A DNA stretch of 14,250 nucleotides from Alphaproteobacteria bacterium UBA7371 (GTDB taxonomy: Bacteria; Pseudomonadota; Alphaproteobacteria; UBA8317). Every line of letters begins with the position of its first letter. The stretch's first letter is position 1. Positions 1 through 6,629 of this stretch are shown here, in pieces. A program made the translations under genes and the position numbers. The DNA lies in contig DKOD01000161.1 of the NCBI GenBank assembly GCA_002469865.1, positions 3,421 through 17,670 of the forward strand. The letters run 5' to 3'. The notes under the pieces are model-generated. The model was not told the DNA's origin. It did not search any database and saw nothing but the letters and a program-made list of their open reading frames with translations.

Positions 1-147
1 AGAACGATCCAGGTAATAAGTATTTCCCTGGTCATCATGCCCAACTTCTTCACCATGGCGACGGGTAAACCACCATGTGCCCACGGTTGCGCCATTCCAC
101 CATGTAAAAATTAATGAAAGAGGATTCTGCGACATTTTCGGGTCCAT
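1..147 (-). CDS. NDUFA12-family NADH:ubiquinone oxidoreductase subunit (5' part; 3' end off the window)
   Basis: Translating the minus strand from the ATG at 147-145 gives 49 residues to the window edge with no stop. An in-frame TAG at 156-154 bounds the start. The visible protein contains FTWWNGATVGTWWFTRRHGE (residues 14-33) followed by VGHDDQGNTYY (35-45). This is the N-terminal pattern of the NDUFA12/B17.2 family: a short hydrophobic lead, WWNG, FT-R-G, then VG-D-GN-YY. Family members are about 100-140 residues, so well over half the gene is missing. NDUFA12 is a peripheral accessory subunit of respiratory complex I found in mitochondria and alphaproteobacteria; it acts at the inner membrane and has no catalytic centre. 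A second in-frame ATG at 135-133 would give a start (MSQNPL) closer to usual family N-termini, and neither ATG has a clear Shine-Dalgarno. Identification rests on recognising the motif by eye. Confidence 0.85.
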   Translation of the reverse strand, partial: MDPKMSQNPLSLIFTWWNGATVGTWWFTRRHGEEVGHDDQGNTYYLDRS

Positions 148-206
148 CGTTATCTATAATACTGATTGTTAGCGGATTTTTTGGTTCATGGCCATGATTC
201 TCGACA

Positions 207-222
207 ACACAACATGTTGTTT
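207..222 (+). promoter_or_regulatory. Candidate NrdR box 1
   Basis: ACACAACATGTTGTTT matches the published NrdR-box pattern (ACACwATATATwGTGT) at 13 of 16 positions. Its core, ACAACATGTTGT at 209-220, is a perfect 12-bp palindrome. NrdR is the zinc-finger/ATP-cone repressor that controls ribonucleotide reductase genes in most bacteria. It usually binds a tandem pair of boxes about three helical turns apart. A second box lies 33 bp away centre to centre, upstream of nrdJ. The match to the consensus was made from memory. Confidence 0.6.
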
Positions 223-239
223 ATCCATCATGTTGTCAT

Positions 240-255
240 ACACTAGATGTTGATT
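240..255 (+). promoter_or_regulatory. Candidate NrdR box 2, overlapping the nrdJ -35
   Basis: ACACTAGATGTTGATT matches the NrdR-box pattern at 12 of 16 positions. It is centred 33 bp from box 1, close to the 31-33 bp spacing typical of paired boxes. The predicted nrdJ -35 hexamer (250-255) lies inside its right half, so a bound repressor would block RNA polymerase. Weaker half-sites of the same type are centred near 230.5 and 264.5. Confidence 0.5.
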
Positions 256-278
256 GGCGCGGAATATTGTGTTATAAG
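250..278 (+). promoter_or_regulatory. Predicted sigma-70-type promoter of nrdJ
   Basis: TTGATT at 250-255 (4 of 6 to TTGACA) and TATAAG at 273-278 (5 of 6 to TATAAT) are separated by exactly 17 bp. Transcription would start near 285, leaving a leader of about 87 nt. The -35 overlaps candidate NrdR box 2, which fits repression by NrdR. No start-site data are available. Confidence 0.6.
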
Positions 279-292
279 AGTCGTCTGCAAAA

Positions 293-329
293 AATTCTGG
301 CAGAATTCTTGGCCAATGCAAAATATTTT
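293..329. repeat. Run of three palindromes in the nrdJ leader
   Basis: Three dyads follow each other just downstream of the predicted transcription start. AATTCTG-g-CAGAATT (293-307) has 7-bp arms around one base, TTGGCCAA (309-316) is a perfect 8-mer, and AAAATATTTT (320-329) is a perfect 10-mer. They could be a downstream operator or fold in the mRNA leader. None matches a motif I can name. Confidence 0.45.
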
Positions 330-371
330 CTGTCGCAACCGCGGCCCATAACAAGTTTGACGAGGTGAAAC

Positions 372-3300
372 ATGAAGTTCGAAAGGCGTTATACCCAGGC
401 GGGTCGGGATCCCTATGCAAGCATAGAGTTTCGCAAAACCACCAGTGAAATCCGCAACCCCGATGGGTCCATCGTTTTTCAACTCAAGGACATTGAGGTT
501 CCCGCATCCTGGTCTCAAGTTGCTGGCGACATCATTGCCCAAAAATATTTCCGCAAAGCTGGTGTGCCGGCCAAATTGGTCAAGATAGAAGAAAACGCCA
601 CCCCTAGTTGGTTATGGCGTTCTAAGTCAGATGAAAAGGCGTTGGAAAAGCTTTCAGAAGATGATCGTTATGGTTCGGAAATGAGCGCAAAGCAGGTGTT
701 TGATCGTCTTGCCGGCACCTGGACTTATTGGGGCTGGAAAGGTGGGTATTTCACAAGCGAAGAAGATGCCCAGACCTATTTTGATGAAATGCGTTACATG
801 CTTGCGACCCAGCGTGTGGCCCCCAACTCACCACAATGGTTCAATACTGGTCTCCATTGGGCCTATGGTATTGATGGGCCTGGTCAGGGCCACCATTATG
901 TTGATTTTGAAACAGGCAAGCTCACCAAATCAAAGTCAGCCTATGAGCATCCCCAACCCCATGCTTGCTTCATTCAATCGGTCAGTGATGACCTGGTGAA
1001 TGAAGGTGGCATCATGGATCTTTGGACCCGTGAGGCGCGCCTTTTCAAATATGGTTCCGGGACTGGTTCAAACTTCTCTGACTTGAGGGGTGAGAGCGAA
1101 CCATTGTCTGGCGGCGGCCGCTCCTCTGGCTTGATGAGCTTTCTGCGCATCGGCGACCGCGCAGCCGGTGCCATTAAGTCAGGCGGCACGACACGTCGCG
1201 CAGCCAAGATGGTGGTGGTCGACATCGACCATCCCGACATTGAAGCATTCATTGATTGGAAGGTGATTGAAGAAGAGAAAGTGGCCGCATTGGTTACTGG
1301 CTCCAGGATCATGGCTGAAAAACTCAAGCCGGTGTTCCACGCCTGCATTAATTGTGAGGCAGATGGCGATGATTGCTTTGACCTCAAAAAGAATCCGCGC
1401 CTCAAGCAAGCAGCCCGCGACGCACGCAAAAGCCTTATCCCCGAAGCTTACATCATGCGCATTGTGGAGCTGGCACGTCAGGGCTTCCGGGATATTGAGT
1501 TTCGCACCTACAACACCGATTGGGATTCTGAAGCCTATGGCACGGTATCAGGTCAAAATTCCAACAATTCCATCCGCGTAACCGATGAATTCCTTCATGC
1601 AGTGGAGGAAGGTGGAAGTTGGGCCCTTCGTGGACGCACCAACGACAAAGTTGTGAAGGAAGTTGATGCACGAAAATTGTGGGATCAGGTTGGTCGCGCA
1701 GCATGGGCCTGTGCCGATCCAGGCATCCAATTCCATACCACCATCAATGATTGGCATACCTGCCCTAATGATGGTCAAATTCGGGCTTCAAACCCTTGCT
1801 CTGAATATATGTTCCTTGATGACACTGCCTGCAATTTGGCCTCGGTTAATCTAGACAAATATTTGCAGACCGATGGCGCATTCGACGTGGAAGGCTTCAA
1901 CCACACGGTACGTCTTTGGACATTGGCTTTGGAAATTTCTGTCTTGATGGCCCAGTTTCCATCAAAACAAATCGCTAAGCGTTCCTATGAATTCCGCACC
2001 TTGGGCCTCGGCTATGCAAACCTTGGTGGTTTGTTGATGCAAAGTGCCTTGGGTTATGATTCTGACGAGGGTCGTGCCTATTGCGGTGCCATCACTGCAT
2101 TGTTGACCGGCGTTTCTTATGCGACTTCCGCCGAAATTGCTTCCGAAGTTGGTGCTTTCCCTGGCTATGAACGCAACAGCGAGCATATGCTCCGCGTGAT
2201 ACGTAACCACCGTCGTGCAGTCTATGGTGAGACATCCGGTTACGAGCATTTGAACACCAAACCCGTAGCACTTGATCTGGCCAATGTGCCCCACCAAAGC
2301 CTGGTTAAGGCGGCACAGAAAGCTTGGGACAAGGCATTGGAGCTTGGCGAACAACATGGCTACCGCAATGCTCAAGTGTCTGTTGTGGCCCCTACTGGCA
2401 CCATTGGTTTGGTGATGGATTGTGACACCACTGGTATCGAACCAGATTTTGCTTTGGTAAAGTTCAAAAAACTTGCAGGCGGTGGTTACTTTAAGATTAT
2501 CAACCGTTCTGTGCCCATGGCCCTGCGCAAGCTTGGTTATGGTGAGAATGCCATTGCCTCGATCGAACGATATGCTGTTGGCCATGGCACCTTGGAAGGT
2601 TGCCACGTGATCAATCACGGTCAGCTTATGGAGCGTGGCTTATCCAAAGAGACCATTGATAAGGTTGAAGGCGGCTTAAAAGGTGCCTTTGACATTCGCT
2701 TTGTCTTTAACCGTTGGACCCTCGGCGATGACGTGATGAAGCAACTTGGTGTCAGTGATGCGCAGATGGATGATCATAAATTTGATCTGTTGTCGCATTT
2801 GGGCTTCAGTAAGCAGGATATCGAAGAAGCAAACGCCTATGTTTGTGGCACAATGACCCTTGAAGGTGCGCCTGGTCTTGATGAAGCACATTTGCCGATT
2901 TTTGATTGTGCCAACCCATGCGGACGTATTGGCAAAAGGTTCCTCAATGCTGACAGCCATATTGATATGATGGCTGCTGCCCAATCATTTATCTCAGGCG
3001 CTATTTCAAAAACCATCAACATGCCCGCCTCAGCAACTGCTGAGGAATGCAAGCAAGCCTACCTACGTTCATGGCGTAAGGGCATCAAGGCCAACGCGCT
3101 TTATCGTGATGGTTCCAAATTGAGCCAACCGCTTAGTTCACAGGTTCTGGCGGAGTTGGATGAAGATGGAGAAATCGAAGAGGCCGTAACCAGCAATAAG
3201 CCCGCGGCAGAGAAGGCCATGATCGTGGCAGAAAAAATGGTTGAAGCTGTTCGCCATCAACGTGAAAAACTGCCACATCGCCGTAAGGGATATACCCAGA

Positions 3301-3980
3301 AAGCTGTGGTGGGGGGTCATAAGGTCTATCTTCGTACCGGGGAATATGAAAGCGGTCAGCTTGGTGAAATCTTCATTGATATGCATAAAGAAGGTGCTGC
3401 CTTCCGGTCATTGATGAACAACTTTGCCATCTCCGTTTCCCTCGGCCTCCAATATGGCGTCCCTTTGGAAGAGTTTGTGGATGCGTTTACCTTCACGCGT
3501 TTTGAGCCGGCAGGCATGGTTCAGGGCAATGAAACCATCAAGAATGCAACCTCCATCCTTGATTATGTTTTCCGTGAATTGGCTGTTAGTTACCTGAGCC
3601 GTAATGACTTGGCCCATGTGGATCCAAGCACCATCTACAGTGACGGTCTCGAAGGTGGCCAAGCCAAGGCTGATGCCATGGCGATGACCAAACATATCTC
3701 CAAAGGTTTCACCCGCAACAGTTTGACAAGCCTCAAGGTGGTGGAATTTGCAAGCCAAGGCGCCACGGCGCTCAAAACCGGAGAGGTTGTTCAGGAAGAA
3801 TTGCAAGTTGGTCAGGCTGAGGATATGCAGCCTGAAGAGGACAAAGCGGCCATGATCGCCAAAGCCCGCATGCAAGGTTATGAGGGCGATAGCTGTCACG
3901 AATGTGGAAACTTTACCCTTGTGCGTAATGGCACCTGCCTCAAATGTGACACATGCGGCTCAACCAGCGGTTGTTCGTAA
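372..3980 (+). CDS. nrdJ: Vitamin B12-dependent (class II) ribonucleotide reductase
   Basis: NrdJ reduces ribonucleotides to deoxyribonucleotides in the cytoplasm, using adenosylcobalamin to create the cysteine thiyl radical, so it works with or without oxygen. The 1,202 residues match the long alphaproteobacterial form. The first active-site cysteine is C199 (HACFIQSV). The NPCSE motif (474-478) carries N474, radical cysteine C476 and E478, and C487 (DTACNLASVNL) is the likely partner of C199. The phosphate-binding PTGT loop is at 674-677 and SKTINMP at 879-885. A cysteine-rich insertion lies at 325-335 (C325, C328, C335). The C-terminus is a zinc-ribbon-like tail (C1175, C1178, C1189, C1192) ending in the C1195-x5-C1201 pair expected to re-reduce the active site. 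GAGGTG at 362-367 is a good ribosome binding site for the ATG at 372. The gene stands alone, with its own promoter, candidate NrdR boxes and a terminator. No B12 riboswitch was seen. Confidence 0.97.
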   Translation: MKFERRYTQAGRDPYASIEFRKTTSEIRNPDGSIVFQLKDIEVPASWSQVAGDIIAQKYFRKAGVPAKLVKIEENATPSWLWRSKSDEKALEKLSEDDRYGSEMSAKQVFDRLAGTWTYWGWKGGYFTSEEDAQTYFDEMRYMLATQRVAPNSPQWFNTGLHWAYGIDGPGQGHHYVDFETGKLTKSKSAYEHPQPHACFIQSVSDDLVNEGGIMDLWTREARLFKYGSGTGSNFSDLRGESEPLSGGGRSSGLMSFLRIGDRAAGAIKSGGTTRRAAKMVVVDIDHPDIEAFIDWKVIEEEKVAALVTGSRIMAEKLKPVFHACINCEADGDDCFDLKKNPRLKQAARDARKSLIPEAYIMRIVELARQGFRDIEFRTYNTDWDSEAYGTVSGQNSNNSIRVTDEFLHAVEEGGSWALRGRTNDKVVKEVDARKLWDQVGRAAWACADPGIQFHTTINDWHTCPNDGQIRASNPCSEYMFLDDTACNLASVNLDKYLQTDGAFDVEGFNHTVRLWTLALEISVLMAQFPSKQIAKRSYEFRTLGLGYANLGGLLMQSALGYDSDEGRAYCGAITALLTGVSYATSAEIASEVGAFPGYERNSEHMLRVIRNHRRAVYGETSGYEHLNTKPVALDLANVPHQSLVKAAQKAWDKALELGEQHGYRNAQVSVVAPTGTIGLVMDCDTTGIEPDFALVKFKKLAGGGYFKIINRSVPMALRKLGYGENAIASIERYAVGHGTLEGCHVINHGQLMERGLSKETIDKVEGGLKGAFDIRFVFNRWTLGDDVMKQLGVSDAQMDDHKFDLLSHLGFSKQDIEEANAYVCGTMTLEGAPGLDEAHLPIFDCANPCGRIGKRFLNADSHIDMMAAAQSFISGAISKTINMPASATAEECKQAYLRSWRKGIKANALYRDGSKLSQPLSSQVLAELDEDGEIEEAVTSNKPAAEKAMIVAEKMVEAVRHQREKLPHRRKGYTQKAVVGGHKVYLRTGEYESGQLGEIFIDMHKEGAAFRSLMNNFAISVSLGLQYGVPLEEFVDAFTFTRFEPAGMVQGNETIKNATSILDYVFRELAVSYLSRNDLAHVDPSTIYSDGLEGGQAKADAMAMTKHISKGFTRNSLTSLKVVEFASQGATALKTGEVVQEELQVGQAEDMQPEEDKAAMIAKARMQGYEGDSCHECGNFTLVRNGTCLKCDTCGSTSGCS

Positions 3981-4003
3981 GAAACCACAAATAACAAATA
4001 ATT

Positions 4004-4028
4004 AAGGGGGCCGATGGCCCCCTTTTTT
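4004..4028 (+). terminator. Intrinsic terminator of nrdJ
   Basis: The stem GGGGGCC (4006-4012) pairs with GGCCCCC (4016-4022) around a 3-base loop (GAT), and six T residues follow at 4023-4028. It lies 25 bp after the nrdJ stop and ends just before the stop of the convergent dehalogenase gene. On the minus strand the same stem is followed by a mixed A/T run, so it may also stop transcription of the dehalogenase less efficiently. Confidence 0.92.
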
Positions 4029-4029
4029 G

Positions 4030-4692
4030 TTAGCTGTTTGCCATGTGATGCAAAATATCCTTTAAGGATCTAATCATGCTGTAATCATCAGGTTTTGCAA
4101 GGCCGTCAAACACCCGATTTTGGCGGTTGAGCCAAAAGGTCCGAAAGCCAAAGGTAGAAGCGCCTGTCACATCCCATGGGTTAGATGAGACGAAACCCCT
4201 GACCAAGCACTTTTCCTGGGCATGGCGGTAAACGTCCATGGTTGGTTTAAATATGCGAATTTCTTCCACCGTGATGATATCTGAAAGTTGCTCCATCAGG
4301 CCTGCATGGGAGAACGCACGCTCAAGATAGCGTTTTTCTCCATTGGAAAGAATAACAGGATTTATTCCTTGCTCTTTGAGCAACACCAAGGTTTCTGCAA
4401 CATCTGGAAAAGCTTCAATCTGCGCAAAGCCTTCCATAAATTCATCCAAAAATGCCTCATGCTGGAACCCATGCTCAGCCATGGCGACATTAACCGCATG
4501 ACGCGTTAGGTCAAAAAATGGTGCATAACGCCCCATCATGCTGCTGTGCCAAGAATAAGTTATCTGGAGGATTCGAACCCTAGCGCCAATATCGTTGGCA
4601 ATATCACCGTATTTTTCTGCGAGCCTGCGTCCGGGACCAGAAACATCCAAAAGGGTGCCATAAGCGTCAAAAAGAATGGTGTTGGGTATCAT
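4030..4692 (-). CDS. Haloacid dehalogenase, type II (HAD superfamily)
   Basis: The predicted 220-residue cytoplasmic hydrolase would act on L-2-haloacids or a similar small acid. Every catalytic residue I recall for L-2-haloacid dehalogenase has a counterpart. They are nucleophile D9 and T13 in FDAYGTLLDV, R40, S116-N117 (LSNGEK), K149 (FKP), Y155, and the SSNPWDVTGA motif with S169, N171 and D174. The SSNxWDxxGA motif separates this family from phosphatase-type HAD proteins. The start is the ATG at 4692-4690, preceded by GGAGGT (4702-4697). A longer reading frame reaching 4818 would overlap aspS and is not family-like. It lies 31 bp downstream of aspS on the same strand and is probably co-transcribed with it, although the functions are unrelated. 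The actual substrate is not readable from sequence; many such proteins are annotated as dehalogenases without a tested activity. Confidence 0.9.
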   Translation of the reverse strand: MIPNTILFDAYGTLLDVSGPGRRLAEKYGDIANDIGARVRILQITYSWHSSMMGRYAPFFDLTRHAVNVAMAEHGFQHEAFLDEFMEGFAQIEAFPDVAETLVLLKEQGINPVILSNGEKRYLERAFSHAGLMEQLSDIITVEEIRIFKPTMDVYRHAQEKCLVRGFVSSNPWDVTGASTFGFRTFWLNRQNRVFDGLAKPDDYSMIRSLKDILHHMANS

Positions 4693-4723
4693 GAAGACCT
4701 CCAAGTCTGACCTGATGTTTGGT

Positions 4724-6523
4724 TTATTCTTTATCTTTTGGGGCCAAGCGAAGACCCAATTCCCGTAATTGTTCCGTGTCCACCACCGAAGGTGCACCCA
4801 ACATGAGGTCTTCAGCACGCTGGTTCATGGGGAAAAGCGTCACCTCACGTAGATTATCAACACCGGCCAACAACATCACGATGCGGTCAACACCTGGTGC
4901 TATACCACCGTGGGGTGGCGCACCGAAACGAAAGGCATTGAGCATTCCACCAAAACGTTCCTCCACCACAGATTTGTCATAGCCAGCAATTTCAAATGCA
5001 CGGGTCATGATGTCAGGCCGATGATTTCTGATGGCACCGGAGGAAAGTTCAACACCATTGCAAACAATGTCATATTGATAACCAAGGATCTCGAGGGGAT
5101 CTTGTTCATTCAGAGCTTCAAGACCACCTTGCGGCATGGAAAATGGGTTATGAGAGAAGTCCAATTTCCCGGTTTCTTCATCTTTTTCATACATCGGGAA
5201 ATCAACAATCCAGCAGAAACGAAATTCATTTTCGGCAACCATACCCAATTCTTGGCCAATACGTGCCCTGGCAGCACCAGCCAAGGACGCCGCCGCGGAT
5301 TCGTTTCCAGCGGAGAAGAACACAGCGTCACCAGCACCCAACCCACAACGTTGTGCCAATAACTGAATCATGTCGTCAGAGAGAAATTTTGCGATAGGCC
5401 CTTTGCCAAGAATTTGGCCATTTTCCTCTTGCAACGTGACATAACCAAGGCCGGGGGCACGCATCTCTTTGCGTGCCCAGTCATTCAACTTGTCAAAGAA
5501 CGATCTCGGAAGTGATGCCGCCCCTGGTGCTGGGATAGCACGCACAACGCCACCAGACGACACCACCGATTGGAAGGCCTTAAAGGTAACATCTTCACGC
5601 ATGAATAGGTCGCCCACATCGGAAATTTTCAGTGGGATACGAAGATCTGGTTTGTCGCTCCCATATTCCAGCATTGCTTGGGCATAAGGAATCCTTGGAA
5701 ATGGCGCAGGCGTTACCTTTCGGCCTTCGGCAAATTCTTCAAATATTCCATGGATCACTGGTTCCACCGCTGCAAACACGTCTTCCTGGGTCACAAAGCT
5801 CATTTCAATATCGAGCTGGTAAAATTCCCCTGGTGATCGGTCTGCCCGCGCATCTTCATCGCGGAAACATGGGGCAATTTGAAAATAACGATCAAAGCCC
5901 GCCATCATGATCAGCTGTTTGAATTGTTGGGGTGCCTGGGGCAGCGCGTAAAATTGTCCTGGATGCTGACGGGAGGGAACCAAAAAGTCCCGAGCCCCTT
6001 CCGGTGATGACGCCGTCAAAATTGGGGTTTGAAATTCTTGAAAATTTTGTTCTGTCATGCGGCGGCGCAAAGATGCCACGACGCTGTTGCGCAGCATGAT
6101 GTTGCGGTGCAACCGCTCCCGGCGCAAATCAAGATAACGGTATGTTAATCGCGTTTCCTCAGGATAATCCAAATCGCCAAAAACCGGCATGGGCAATTCT
6201 TCGGCAGAGGAAAGAACTTCTGTCTCTGCAACGCGCACTTCAATTGCACCGGTTGGAAGATCTGGATTGATGGTCTCGCTTGTTCGGGCCACAACAATAC
6301 CGTCAACACGAATAACACTCTCCGCACGCAACCGCTCCAAGGAAGCAAAAGCGGCAGAATCAGGATCTAATACCAATTGGGTCATGCCGTAATGGTCCCG
6401 AAGATCGATAAAGATAAGACCACCATGGTCACGCCGACGATGAATCCACCCAGAAAGGCGAACCTGTTGGTCGACATGCTCAAGAGAAAGAGCGCCACAA
6501 TGATGGGTGCGATATGCGTGCAT
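4724..6523 (-). CDS. aspS: Aspartyl-tRNA synthetase (probably also charges tRNA-Asn)
   Basis: This class II synthetase joins aspartate to tRNA-Asp in the cytoplasm. At 599 residues it has the normal bacterial length. An N-terminal anticodon-binding OB fold covers about 1-110 (SGWIHRRRDHGGLIFIDLRD, 24-43). Motif 1 is near 140-172, the flipping-loop sequence QAPQQFKQL is at 196-204, and motif 2 contains FRDEDARADRSPGE (220-233). The bacteria-specific GAD insertion falls at about 290-410, and motif 3 is GGIAPGVDRIVMLLAG (539-554). The end, NQRAEDLMLGAPS (567-579), is typical of alphaproteobacteria. His33 in RRRDHGG sits where E. coli has Leu and the non-discriminating P. aeruginosa enzyme has His31, hinting that this enzyme makes Asp-tRNA-Asn for amidation by GatCAB. 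GAGG (6534-6531) is placed correctly for the ATG at 6523. Confidence 0.97.
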   Translation of the reverse strand: MHAYRTHHCGALSLEHVDQQVRLSGWIHRRRDHGGLIFIDLRDHYGMTQLVLDPDSAAFASLERLRAESVIRVDGIVVARTSETINPDLPTGAIEVRVAETEVLSSAEELPMPVFGDLDYPEETRLTYRYLDLRRERLHRNIMLRNSVVASLRRRMTEQNFQEFQTPILTASSPEGARDFLVPSRQHPGQFYALPQAPQQFKQLIMMAGFDRYFQIAPCFRDEDARADRSPGEFYQLDIEMSFVTQEDVFAAVEPVIHGIFEEFAEGRKVTPAPFPRIPYAQAMLEYGSDKPDLRIPLKISDVGDLFMREDVTFKAFQSVVSSGGVVRAIPAPGAASLPRSFFDKLNDWARKEMRAPGLGYVTLQEENGQILGKGPIAKFLSDDMIQLLAQRCGLGAGDAVFFSAGNESAAASLAGAARARIGQELGMVAENEFRFCWIVDFPMYEKDEETGKLDFSHNPFSMPQGGLEALNEQDPLEILGYQYDIVCNGVELSSGAIRNHRPDIMTRAFEIAGYDKSVVEERFGGMLNAFRFGAPPHGGIAPGVDRIVMLLAGVDNLREVTLFPMNQRAEDLMLGAPSVVDTEQLRELGLRLAPKDKE

Positions 6524-6629
6524 GAATAAACCTCAACAAATACAGGGCATGGACGAGTTCCACGCTCGTCGTATAACCATCAGGATATAGTTTTGACCAC
6601 CCGCCCCTTACCAGTAGGCCTTTGAACCA
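6524..6629. promoter_or_regulatory. Divergent promoter region of aspS and rnd
   Basis: This 106-bp gap lies between two genes reading outward. For rnd, TGGACG (6550-6555) and TATAAC (6572-6577) with a 16-bp spacer form a plausible promoter. For aspS, the minus strand offers only weak hexamers around 6573-6600. GACGAG (6552-6557) and CTCGTC (6565-6570) form a 6-bp inverted repeat with a 7-base loop that would fall in the aspS leader. No small gene is visible. Confidence 0.45.

Larger units (their letters stand above)
148..371. promoter_or_regulatory. Divergent intergenic control region between the NDUFA12-like gene and nrdJ
   Basis: This 224-bp gap separates two genes transcribed away from each other. 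It holds the predicted nrdJ promoter, NrdR-like boxes and several short palindromes, listed separately. On the minus strand, TATTAT at 161-156 resembles a -10 box just upstream of the NDUFA12-like start, but I see no matching -35. Transcription from it would begin almost at the first ATG. No small ORF in the gap looks like a real gene. The roughly 87-nt nrdJ leader is too short for a typical cobalamin riboswitch. Confidence 0.7.

Noticed and set aside
285..371. Cobalamin riboswitch upstream of the B12-dependent nrdJ
   Set aside because: The predicted leader is only about 87 nt, and I could not find a B12-box-like conserved core; NrdR-type boxes explain regulation better.
1962..2618. 218-codon open frame on the minus strand inside nrdJ
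   Set aside because: It lies fully antisense to well-conserved NrdJ sequence, its translation resembles no family, and it has no ribosome binding site or neighbours.
4693..4818. Longer N-terminus for the dehalogenase, starting at 4818
   Set aside because: The extra 42 residues overlap the aspS end and are not family-like, whereas the ATG at 4692 has a GGAGGT site and gives the normal MIPNTILFDAYGT start.
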